Shown here one piece after another: positions 5,891 to 11,416 of a stretch of 11,416 nt of DNA (position 1 is its first letter; each line of letters begins with the position of its first letter). The translations under genes were made by a program, and so were the position numbers. The stretch covers positions 1-11,416 of the forward strand of contig JAAYZP010000036.1 of the NCBI GenBank assembly GCA_012514785.1. The letters run 5' to 3'. The stretch is from Propionibacterium sp. Lineage in GTDB: Bacteria > Actinomycetota > Actinomycetes > Propionibacteriales > Propionibacteriaceae. The notes under the pieces are model-generated. The model saw only the letters and a program-made list of their open reading frames with translations, made no database searches and was not told where the DNA came from.

Positions 5891-6991
5891 TCAGCCCGCG
5901 CCCCGCACCGCCTCCCAGAACCGACGGAAATGCTCGGGCGTTCCGCCGCCGATGCCCTCGTGTGTGAGGAGCGCCGCGGCGACGTCGGCCTCCCGATCCA
6001 CCCACAGGCTCGCCCCGGTGCCGCCGTCCCAGCCGACGCGGCCGTGCGCGTCGATGCCGACGCCGAGGCCCCACCGGAGCTCCGGACCCAGGAACTCCGC
6101 CGCCATCGTGGCCGCGGGCCCGTCCGGCATCGGCGCCTGGTCGCCGAGGGCGCCGTCGAGCGCGGCGCCGGCGAAGGCGGCGAGGTCCGCGGCGGTCGAG
6201 AGCAGCCCCGCCGAGGCGGAGGGGAACGTGGGCGTCGACGCGTAGCGGGGGTCGGCGGCGGGAACGGCGAGATCCAGGCCGCCGTCATCGTCCGGGAACC
6301 ACAGCGCCGGGACGCGGCGCAGTTCCCCGCCCGGCACGAAGTACCCGGTGTCCCGCATCCCGAGCGGCTCGAGGAGGCGTCGTCCGAGCAACTCGTCGAA
6401 CCGTACCCTGGTGGCCGCCTCCAGCACGACGGTGAGCGCGTCGAACGACGTCTGGTAGAGCCAGCCCTCGCCGGGCTGGTGGCGCATGGGCAGGGCCGCG
6501 ACGCGGTCCATCCACGCGTCGACGTCGAGCTGCGGCGGCAGCCAGTGCGACATCACGCCGGCGGCGTCGGAGGCCCCGGACAGCGCGTCGTCGCCCTCGT
6601 CCGAGACGTCGTAGCCCAGCCCGAAGCCCATCCGGAGCAGATCGCGTACCGTCGTGCTGCGCGTGGCGGCGACGGTGTCGTCGAGCGGGCCGTGGCGGCG
6701 CCGCAGCACGCGACGGCCGGCCCAGGCCGGCACCCAGCGCTCGACCGGGTCGTCGAGGCCGAGCGCGCCGTCGGTGACGAGCCCCATCGTGCATGCGGTG
6801 GCGATGACCTTCGTCACCGAGGAGATCTGGAAGAGCGTGTCGGGAGCAGCGGGCCCGGTGCTGTCGACGTGGACGCGCCGCGCCGAGGGTGGCCCGCTCA
6901 CGAGGGCCCACGTCGCGCCGTGCCGCAGCGTGTCCGAGGCCCGCATCGTCGAGGCGACGGCGGCGGCACGGCGGTCATGGGCGGACGTCAT
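5891..6991 (-). CDS. Serine hydrolase, class C beta-lactamase/EstB-like family
   Basis: This 366-residue protein has the penicillin-binding-protein-like serine hydrolase fold. The nucleophile motif SxxK is Ser58-Val-Thr-Lys61 in FQISSVTK. The second motif is WLYQTSFDAL (177-186, Tyr179); the third position is Thr rather than the Asn of class C YxN, and the surrounding pattern resembles EstB-type esterases. The third motif region is WDGGTGASLW (321-330). There is no signal peptide or lipobox, so the protein should be cytoplasmic, which favours an esterase or amide hydrolase over a periplasmic beta-lactamase or peptidoglycan enzyme. An Arg-rich insert (AGRRVLRRRHG, 91-101) is unusual. ATG 6991 is preceded by a leaderless-type box. 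It is divergent from the 7092 gene and ends 52 bases before the TspO-like start. The fold is firm; the substrate is unknown. Confidence 0.88.
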   Translation of the reverse strand: MTSAHDRRAAAVASTMRASDTLRHGATWALVSGPPSARRVHVDSTGPAAPDTLFQISSVTKVIATACTMGLVTDGALGLDDPVERWVPAWAGRRVLRRRHGPLDDTVAATRSTTVRDLLRMGFGLGYDVSDEGDDALSGASDAAGVMSHWLPPQLDVDAWMDRVAALPMRHQPGEGWLYQTSFDALTVVLEAATRVRFDELLGRRLLEPLGMRDTGYFVPGGELRRVPALWFPDDDGGLDLAVPAADPRYASTPTFPSASAGLLSTAADLAAFAGAALDGALGDQAPMPDGPAATMAAEFLGPELRWGLGVGIDAHGRVGWDGGTGASLWVDREADVAAALLTHEGIGGGTPEHFRRFWEAVRGAG

Positions 6992-6997
6992 CCCCCG

Positions 6998-7003
6998 ATT
7001 CTA
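6998..7003 (-). promoter_or_regulatory. Probable -10 box (TAGAAT) of a leaderless transcript
   Basis: On the minus strand TAGAAT is a near-ideal -10 hexamer. Six bases (CGGGGG) separate it from the ATG of the serine hydrolase gene at 6991, so the RNA would start at the start codon. A weak -35 candidate, TGGCGA (complement of 7021-7026), lies 17 bases upstream. Confidence 0.6.
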
Positions 7004-7040
7004 GGTTTCGCCCCGTCCGATCGCCAGGGGTGCTGAGGAG

Positions 7041-7046
7041 TAGAGT
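7041..7046 (+). promoter_or_regulatory. Candidate -10 box (TAGAGT) for the 7092 membrane-protein operon
   Basis: TAGAGT fits TANNNT and lies 45 bases before the ATG at 7092. The implied leader of about 39 bases contains a good ribosome site (GAAGGAG, 7080-7086, 5 bases before the start). No recognisable -35 is seen. It lies in the 100-base divergent gap shared with the serine hydrolase promoter. Confidence 0.45.
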
Positions 7047-7091
7047 GGAGGTGGATCAAGTACACGAGCCAGTGCGAGCGAAGGAGCGGCC

Positions 7092-7562
7092 ATGGACGTG
7101 CGGCCCGTCGACGAACACGGTCGGCATATCGAGACCCGGAAATCCCTGATCGCGGAGGGGTGGGTGCGCTACGCGCTGTGGATCGTCGGGGCGCTCCTGG
7201 TGTTCCTCCTGTCGTTCCTCTACCTCAGCCGCCCCCTCGCGGTCCTTGGGGAGACCGCACTGCACTACCTGCCCGCGATCGCCGCGTTCCTGCTGCTCGG
7301 GCTGCCGTGGAAGTCGCCGTACGTGCCGCGCAAGCTGCGCGACGACGTCGTCGCACCCTGGTTCATCATGCTCATCATCGCCCTGTTCACGACGGCGTTC
7401 ACCGCCGCGGAGGAGGCGGCCTACGGGCAGACTGTCGCAGCCATCTACCTCGGCTTCGGCATCTACATGTGGATCGGGCTCACCCGAGCAGCCCTGGCCA
7501 TGCTGTTCGACCGACGCAACGGCGTCGTCGCACCCGATCCCGAGGACGACGTCCCGGCGTGA
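7092..7562 (+). CDS. Small multi-pass membrane protein of unknown function
   Basis: I do not recognise this 156-residue protein. It has a polar N-terminus of about 24 residues, four hydrophobic segments (about 26-46, 56-72, 86-105 and 113-137) and an acidic C-terminal tail (PDPEDDVPA). A conserved-looking feature is TAAEEAAYGQT (104-114), which places two glutamates at the edge of a membrane segment. The start is set by the GAAGGAG ribosome site. The stop overlaps the GTG of the DUF364 gene (GTGA, 7559-7562), so the two are co-translated and may be functionally linked. Codon use matches the neighbours, with no sign of recent transfer. Confidence 0.8.
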   Translation: MDVRPVDEHGRHIETRKSLIAEGWVRYALWIVGALLVFLLSFLYLSRPLAVLGETALHYLPAIAAFLLLGLPWKSPYVPRKLRDDVVAPWFIMLIIALFTTAFTAAEEAAYGQTVAAIYLGFGIYMWIGLTRAALAMLFDRRNGVVAPDPEDDVPA

Positions 7563-8302
7563 CGAATCCCTGGCAACTCTACGACGACATCCTCGACCTC
7601 ATCCCCGCGGGAATCCGCGTCACCGACGCGCTCATCGGGCGCTGGGCGTTCGTCCGCACCGACGTCGGCACCGGCGCCGCGATGGTCTACACCACCGGCC
7701 CGAGGGCGTCGCTGGCCGAGCGCGACGTCGTCGGCCGCGACCTGCGCGACGTCGCGGCGCTGGTGAAGTCCTGGGACCTCGAGCAGGCGGCCCTCGGCAC
7801 CGCCGCCATCAACGCTGCGCTCGCCACCGAGGAACGCGTCGCGCCGTACGAGACCTCCATGGAGGGCGAGACCTCCACCTTCGCGCTCAACGCGGACAAG
7901 TTCGCCACCCAGAAGACCGCGACGGTGGGCCACTTCGGCGCCATCGAGCGCTACATGGAGGGCAACGACTTCGTCGTCCTCGAACGCCATCCGATCGGCG
8001 ACGACCTCCCCGACACCGCGGCCGAGTACCTGCTGTCCGACCGCGACGAGGTCTACATCACCGGCTCCACCCTCACCAACAAGTCGTTGCCGCGCCTGCT
8101 GGAGCTCTGCGCGCACACCCGCGTCGTCCTCGTCGGACCCAGCGCGCCCTTCGCGCCCGAGGCGCTGCCCGCGTGCGTGAGCGTGATCGCGGGCTCCATC
8201 GTCGCCGACCCGGACCATGTGCACCGGGCGTTGTCGATGGGCGGCGGCATGGGGGAGGCGCGCCCCGGGCTCCGGCAGTTCAACGCACCGCTACAGTTCT
8301 GA
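7559..8302 (+). CDS. DUF4213/DUF364 (Rossmann-like, putative heavy-metal chelation) family protein
   Basis: This 247-residue soluble protein is recognised from the DUF364 pattern. VGHFGAIERY (123-132) is followed by VVLERHPIGDDLPDTAAEYL (139-158), EVYITGSTLTNKSL (164-177), VVLVGPSAP (189-197) and VIAGSIVADPDHV (209-221). The N-terminal part (about 1-90), with a conserved ALGTAAINAAL (78-88), corresponds to DUF4213. Structures of this family led to the name 'putative heavy-metal chelation domain', but no reaction is established. GTG 7559 is chosen because it gives the GTGA overlap with the upstream membrane gene and a family-like N-terminus (TNPWQLYDDILDLI). Its last codons contain the -10 box of the acyltransferase gene. 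A role in metal or small-ligand handling together with the membrane protein is possible but is only inference. Confidence 0.82.
   Translation: MTNPWQLYDDILDLIPAGIRVTDALIGRWAFVRTDVGTGAAMVYTTGPRASLAERDVVGRDLRDVAALVKSWDLEQAALGTAAINAALATEERVAPYETSMEGETSTFALNADKFATQKTATVGHFGAIERYMEGNDFVVLERHPIGDDLPDTAAEYLLSDRDEVYITGSTLTNKSLPRLLELCAHTRVVLVGPSAPFAPEALPACVSVIAGSIVADPDHVHRALSMGGGMGEARPGLRQFNAPLQF
8292..8297 (+). promoter_or_regulatory. Probable -10 box (TACAGT) of a leaderless transcript, inside the upstream gene
   Basis: TACAGT fits TANNNT, lies 7 bases before the ATG at 8305 and overlaps the last codons of the DUF364 gene. The acyltransferase start has no ribosome site, so a leaderless RNA starting here would explain how it is translated. 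Read-through from the upstream operon is also possible. Confidence 0.5.
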
Positions 8303-8304
8303 CC

Positions 8305-9039
8305 ATGCCCAAATCCGAGTCGGCGCCGATCGTCTACCGAGCGCTCGTCTTCGTCATCCGCCTGATCGCGCCCCTGTTGACCAGGCGGCGCTGGCGCGCC
8401 CAGCACCACATCCCCGCCCACGGCGGGGCGCTCGTCGTCGCCAACCACATCAGCAACTACGACACCCTCACCCTCGGCGACTACCTCGTCGCCTCAGGCA
8501 GGTGGCCCAGGTTCCTCGGCAAGGCGGACATCTGGAAGGTGCCGGGGCTCGGCTGGCTCGCCACCCAGTGCCGGCAGATCCCCGTCTACCGGCACACGGA
8601 ACGCGCCAAGGACTCGCTCGTGCACGCCCGCGCCGCGCTCGAGGCGGGCGACCTCGTCGCCATCTACCCGGAGGGCACCATCACCCGCGACCCCGAGGGC
8701 TGGCCGATGCTGGCCCGCCACGGCGCCGCCCGCCTCGCGCTGGCCACCGGCGTGCCGGTCATCCCCGTCGGGCAGATCGGTGCCGACCAGGTGCTGGGCG
8801 GCCGATACCTGGAGTTCCGCAAGCTGTTCAGCCCCCGGCGCCGCGACGTCGTCGTCGAGGCCGGCCCGCCGGTGGACCTCTCGGACATCGGCATCACCGA
8901 GGACCCCACCCCGGAGCAGCTCGCCGACGCCACAGCCCGGATGATGGGCGCCGTGACGGACCTCTATGCTGAACTCCGCGGCGAGGCCGTCCCGGAGCTC
9001 GGGTGGGACCCCTGGCAGACGGAATACGCCGCCCGATGA
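8305..9039 (+). CDS. PlsC-family lysophospholipid acyltransferase (1-acylglycerol-3-phosphate acyltransferase-like)
   Basis: This 244-residue protein transfers an acyl chain, probably to lysophosphatidic acid or a related lysolipid, at the inner face of the membrane. The acyltransferase blocks are present in order: HxxxxD motif NHISNYD (47-53, His48/Asp53), FLGKADIWKVPGLG (70-83), QIPVYR (91-96), YPEGT (121-125) and PVIPVG (151-156). A hydrophobic/basic N-terminus (about 9-25, then RRRWR) suggests monotopic membrane attachment. ATG 8305 lies 2 bases after the DUF364 stop with no ribosome site but with a TACAGT box. It is followed by ddl after 32 bases. PlsC genes are often near ddl in actinobacteria with gpsA between; gpsA is missing here. 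The exact acceptor is not decided by sequence. Confidence 0.9.
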   Translation: MPKSESAPIVYRALVFVIRLIAPLLTRRRWRAQHHIPAHGGALVVANHISNYDTLTLGDYLVASGRWPRFLGKADIWKVPGLGWLATQCRQIPVYRHTERAKDSLVHARAALEAGDLVAIYPEGTITRDPEGWPMLARHGAARLALATGVPVIPVGQIGADQVLGGRYLEFRKLFSPRRRDVVVEAGPPVDLSDIGITEDPTPEQLADATARMMGAVTDLYAELRGEAVPELGWDPWQTEYAAR

Positions 9040-9061
9040 CCAGCGCCCCGCCCTACAACCC

Positions 9062-9067
9062 AGGAGG
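9062..9067 (+). promoter_or_regulatory. Strong ribosome binding site deciding the ddl start
   Basis: AGGAGG lies 4 bases before ATG 9072. It favours that start over an in-frame ATG at 9036, which overlaps the acyltransferase stop and would add a poorly conserved 12-residue leader (MTSAPPYNPGGQ). Confidence 0.7.
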
Positions 9068-9071
9068 CCAG

Positions 9072-10178
9072 ATGCCCACGAAAGTCGCACTCGTATTCGG
9101 CGGAGTGTCACCGGAACACGCCATCTCCTGCCTCACGGCCGCGAGCGTGCTCGGCGCGATCGACAGGAGCCGCTACGACGTCGTCGGCATCGGCATCGCG
9201 AAGTCCGGCCGCTGGACCCAGGTGCCGCTGGAGGAGATCGCCGACTACCGGATCGTCGACGGCGTGGAGCCCGCGGTGCGCGAGCCCGACGACGACGCCG
9301 TGTTCATGGTCACCGAACAGGGCGCCGAGGTGGCCACCCGCGCCGGCGAGAACCTGCTCGACATCCGCGGCGTCGACGTCGCGTTCGCGCTCCTGCACGG
9401 CCCGTTCGGCGAGGACGGCACACTGCAGGGCATGTTCGAGATGATGGGCATCCGCTACGTCGGCTGCGGCGTCACCTCCAGCGCCGTGGGCATGGACAAG
9501 CAGTACATGCGCATCGCCTTCGAGGCGGCCGGGCTGCCCGTGGGGCCCTACGTCATCGCCTCGGACCACCGCTGGCGCCACTTCCCCGACGCCGTGCTCG
9601 CGGAGGTCGGCGCGCTGCAGTTCCCCGTCTTCGTGAAGCCCTGCCGCGGCGGTTCGTCGATCGGCATCAGCCGCGTCGAGAACGCGGCCGGGCTCGCCGA
9701 TGCGATCGAGGAGGCGCGCCGCTTCGACCCCAAGGTGATCATCGAGGAGGGCATCGACGGCCGCGAGATCGAGTGCGCCGTGCTCGGCAACCCCGATACG
9801 CCCGACGGCTGCGAGGCCTCCCCGCTGGGCGAGGTCCGGGTGCTCACCGAGGACAAGTTCTACGACTACCGCACCAAATACTTCGACGAGGACGGGGCCG
9901 CGCTCGACATCCCCGCCGCCCTCGACGTCGACGTCGCCGCCCGCATCCAGACACTCGCCAAACGCGCCTTCCACGCGCTCGACTGCGAGGGCCTGGCGCG
10001 CGCCGACTTCTTCGTCACCGACGACGGCGAGATCTACATCAACGAGGTCAACACCATGCCCGGCTTCACGGAGATCTCGATGTTCCCGCTGCTGTGGCAG
10101 TCCACGGGCATGACCTACGCCGAGCTCGTCGGGCGCCTCATCGACCTGGCCGTCGGCCGGAACGCGGGGCTCCGGTGA
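9072..10178 (+). CDS. ddl: D-alanine--D-alanine ligase
   Basis: This 368-residue ATP-grasp ligase joins two D-alanines in the cytosol to make the dipeptide of the peptidoglycan stem. The N-terminal motif FGGVSPEHAIS (9-19) contains Glu15. LLHGPFGEDGTLQG (107-120), then TSSAVGMDK (135-143) with Ser137, match the first-subsite residues of E. coli DdlB. FVKPCRGGSSIGIS (187-200) is the ATP-binding loop. KFYDYRTKY (262-270), the omega loop with Tyr270 matching DdlB Tyr216, marks a D-Ala-D-Ala rather than a D-Ala-D-Lac (VanA-type) enzyme. NEVNTMPGFT (324-333) supplies the Mg ligands Glu325/Asn327. The start is set by the AGGAGG site. Its stop overlaps the GTG of thiL (GTGA). The length is normal for actinobacterial Ddl, and no key residue is missing. 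Confidence 0.97.
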   Translation: MPTKVALVFGGVSPEHAISCLTAASVLGAIDRSRYDVVGIGIAKSGRWTQVPLEEIADYRIVDGVEPAVREPDDDAVFMVTEQGAEVATRAGENLLDIRGVDVAFALLHGPFGEDGTLQGMFEMMGIRYVGCGVTSSAVGMDKQYMRIAFEAAGLPVGPYVIASDHRWRHFPDAVLAEVGALQFPVFVKPCRGGSSIGISRVENAAGLADAIEEARRFDPKVIIEEGIDGREIECAVLGNPDTPDGCEASPLGEVRVLTEDKFYDYRTKYFDEDGAALDIPAALDVDVAARIQTLAKRAFHALDCEGLARADFFVTDDGEIYINEVNTMPGFTEISMFPLLWQSTGMTYAELVGRLIDLAVGRNAGLR

Positions 10179-11095
10179 GCGCGGAGTTCGACCTGATCAG
10201 GGCCATCACCGCGGACCTGCCGAAGTCCGACAAGGTCACGCTCGGCGTCGGCGACGACGCGGCCGCGCTCCGCTTCGACGGCGACGCCGTGGTCAGCACG
10301 GACATGATGGTCGAGAACGTGCACTTCAAGCAGGCCTGGAGCAGCGCCCACGACATCGGCCGCAAGGCCGTGGCGGTCAACGTCTCCGACATCGAGGCCA
10401 TGGGGGCCGTGCCGACGGCGGTCGTCGTCGCGCTCGCCGTCCCGAGGGACCTGGAACGCGCCTGGATCATCGAGTTCTCCGCCGGCGTGCGCGAGGAGTG
10501 CGACCGGGCTGGCGTCTCCCTCGTCGGCGGGGACATGTCCCGCTCCGAGGTGATCGTCGCCTGCGTGACGGCGCTGGGCGACGTGGCATCCCGCCGCCCC
10601 GTGACCCGGGCCGGGGCGCGGGCGGGCGACGTCGTCGCCGTGGTCGGCAAGCTGGGCTGGGCCGGGGCCGGGTTCGCGGCGCTCAGCCGCGGGTTCCGCT
10701 CGCCGAAGGACGTCGTCGACGAGGCGCGCTGCCCGGAGGTGCCGTACGGCCAAGGCGTGGTCGCCTCGGATGCGGGGGCGACGTCGATGATGGACATCTC
10801 CGACGGCCTCGTCCAGGACCTGGGCCACATCGCCGAGCTCTCCGGGGTCGCCATCGACATCGACGCCGCCACGCTGGAGGTCTCCGAGCCGATGGCGCGC
10901 GTCGGGGCCGCCACCGGCAAGGCCCCGCTCACGTTCGTGCTGGGCGGGGGAGAGGACCACGCGCTCGCCGCCACCTTCCCCGATGCCGACGACGTCCCCG
11001 AGGGTTGGCGGGTGATCGGCCGGGTCCAGGAGGGGTCGGGGGTGACCGTCGACGGCGAGGAGCCCGAGGTCACCGGCTGGGACCACTTCGCCTGA
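10175..11095 (+). CDS. thiL: Thiamine-monophosphate kinase
   Basis: This 306-residue enzyme phosphorylates thiamine monophosphate to thiamine pyrophosphate with ATP, the last step of cofactor synthesis. AIR-synthase/selenophosphate-synthetase fold motifs are seen in order: LGVGDDAA (23-30), STDMMVENVHF (41-51), NVSDIEAMGA (69-78), LVGGDMS (116-122), VGKLGWAGAG (157-166), MDISDGL (206-212) and GGGEDHAL (257-264; the usual form is GEDYEL). EFDLI at residues 4-8 matches the family N-terminus and supports the GTG at 10175, which forms a GTGA overlap with ddl. There is no clear ribosome site, so translation probably depends on coupling to ddl. No TPP riboswitch is visible upstream, so the gene looks constitutive with cell-wall synthesis. 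ddl-thiL proximity is common in actinobacteria. Confidence 0.96.
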   Translation: MSAEFDLIRAITADLPKSDKVTLGVGDDAAALRFDGDAVVSTDMMVENVHFKQAWSSAHDIGRKAVAVNVSDIEAMGAVPTAVVVALAVPRDLERAWIIEFSAGVREECDRAGVSLVGGDMSRSEVIVACVTALGDVASRRPVTRAGARAGDVVAVVGKLGWAGAGFAALSRGFRSPKDVVDEARCPEVPYGQGVVASDAGATSMMDISDGLVQDLGHIAELSGVAIDIDAATLEVSEPMARVGAATGKAPLTFVLGGGEDHALAATFPDADDVPEGWRVIGRVQEGSGVTVDGEEPEVTGWDHFA

Positions 11096-11234
11096 TCCCG
11101 GCTGCACGACGGCGAGACTTCATCAACGCCTCCCCTTGGTGTACGAAGTCCCACGACAGAGAGCCTGTTGCCAATTGGCATCGGGAGCCTCGGGCGTCGT
11201 GCTTCACGAAGGCTGAAGGGCCTGCCTGCTTTGA
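11096..11234. other. Non-coding stretch after thiL with a 12-base perfect palindrome
   Basis: I see no gene here. TGCCAATTGGCA (11169-11180) is a perfect 12-base palindrome. GCACGAC (11104-11110) and GTCGTGC (11196-11202) form a wider 7-base inverted pair, and GACTTC/GAAGTC (11116-11121 and 11145-11150) a 6-base pair, so the RNA could fold. No simple stem plus U run marks a terminator for thiL. Local composition is less GC-rich than the flanking genes. Confidence 0.5.
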
Positions 11235-11370
11235 TGGTTGAGCTCGCCCGCGACGGAGGAGCTGGCGATGGTCGAAACCACCCTCAGCGGTCGCTGGAAC
11301 CTAGTCCCTGCCCGCGTCCGGGGTGGTTTCGACCACGCCGCAGGGCTGACGCCCGGCGGCGGCTCAACCA
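11235..11370. repeat. Large two-armed inverted repeat (GGTTGAGC / GTCGAAACC type intergenic element)
   Basis: Each arm begins with TGGTTGAGC (11235-11243; complement 11362-11370) and ends with TGGTCGAAACCACCC (11269-11283; perfect 15-base complement at 11321-11335). A further GGCG/CGCC pair (11264-11267 and 11336-11339) is separated by one bulged A. The variable middles are about 25 bases each and differ between arms, and the loop is 37 bases (11284-11320). From memory, palindromic intergenic repeats combining GGTTGAGC and GTCGAAACC are scattered through many actinobacterial genomes. This could be such a REP/BIME-like element, a miniature element, or a large terminator for the ddl-thiL operon. 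There is no coding capacity inside. Confidence 0.75.
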
Positions 11371-11396
11371 GCAAGTGCTGAAGGACCGGCCCCGAC

Positions 11397-11416
11397 ATGT
11401 ACCGCTTTCTCGTCCC
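11397..11416 (+). CDS. Possible start of a further gene, cut by window end
   Basis: An ATG at 11397 opens MYRFLV and runs off the window. AAGGA at 11381-11385 is a possible, rather distant (11 bases) ribosome site. The peptide start MYRFLV is seen in membrane proteins such as SURF1-family proteins or ABC permeases, but six residues cannot decide this. Confidence 0.2.

Noticed and set aside
5930..7036. Open plus-strand frame of 368 codons opposite the serine hydrolase
   Set aside because: Arg/Gly/Glu-rich shadow; the minus strand has SxxK and the other serine-hydrolase motifs and a good promoter.
10120..10175. TPP riboswitch ahead of thiL
   Set aside because: thiL starts inside the ddl stop codon, leaving no leader, and no THI-box-like CTGAGA sequence is seen there.
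11096..11396. A tRNA or rpmB gene after thiL, as seen in some actinobacteria
   Set aside because: No cloverleaf, no T-loop consensus in the right setting and no L28-like reading frame; the GGTTTCGACC at 11324-11333 belongs to the inverted repeat.
11204..11398. Short minus-strand frame (64 codons) across the inverted repeat
   Set aside because: It is built from the repeat sequence itself, has no ribosome site, and shows no recognisable protein features.

Overview
This window is high-GC DNA with strongly GC-biased third codon positions, tightly packed genes, frequent 4-base start/stop overlaps and TANNNT-type -10 boxes placed 6-7 bases before start codons. All of this points to an actinobacterium. 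The ddl-thiL pair and the repeat near the right end fit Actinomycetota; Propionibacteriaceae is a guess from general flavour, not shown by the sequence. Most of the window is a chromosomal backbone of metabolic and envelope genes. I see no CRISPR array, tRNA, rRNA, transposase or phage gene.

Left (1-2640): the 3' part of a four-gene quaternary-amine/osmolyte ABC importer operon of OpuC/ProU type: ATPase (truncated by the window edge), two permeases, then a substrate-binding lipoprotein. All four genes overlap. A long hairpin at 2589-2640 closes the operon and also faces the convergent next gene.

Centre-left (2650-5838): a minus-strand crotonase-superfamily gene resembling ECHDC3, in which both catalytic glutamates of classical enoyl-CoA hydratase are replaced. 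It is divergent, across only 36 bases, from a two-gene plus-strand unit: a multi-pass membrane protein of unknown function and a membrane-anchored alpha/beta-hydrolase-like protein. The hydrolase overlaps the 3' end of a convergent TspO/MBR-related membrane protein by 62 bases.

Centre (5891-8302): a minus-strand serine hydrolase of the class C beta-lactamase/EstB fold, divergent from a small four-helix membrane protein that is translationally coupled (GTGA) to a DUF4213/DUF364 protein, the family called putative heavy-metal chelation proteins.

Right (8305-11095): a PlsC-type acyltransferase, D-alanine-D-alanine ligase (ddl) and thiamine-monophosphate kinase (thiL), linking phospholipid, peptidoglycan and thiamine cofactor biosynthesis. 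gpsA, which often sits beside ddl in actinobacteria, is absent between plsC and ddl. The last 321 bases hold no confident gene. They contain a 12-base perfect palindrome and a large (about 136 bp) two-armed inverted repeat with GGTTGAGC/GTCGAAACC motifs. A start codon in the last 20 bases may begin another gene.

No obviously new defence or mobile system is visible. The most interesting items are the right-end repeat, the glutamate-less crotonase, the membrane-protein/hydrolase pair and the recurring leaderless promoter layout.
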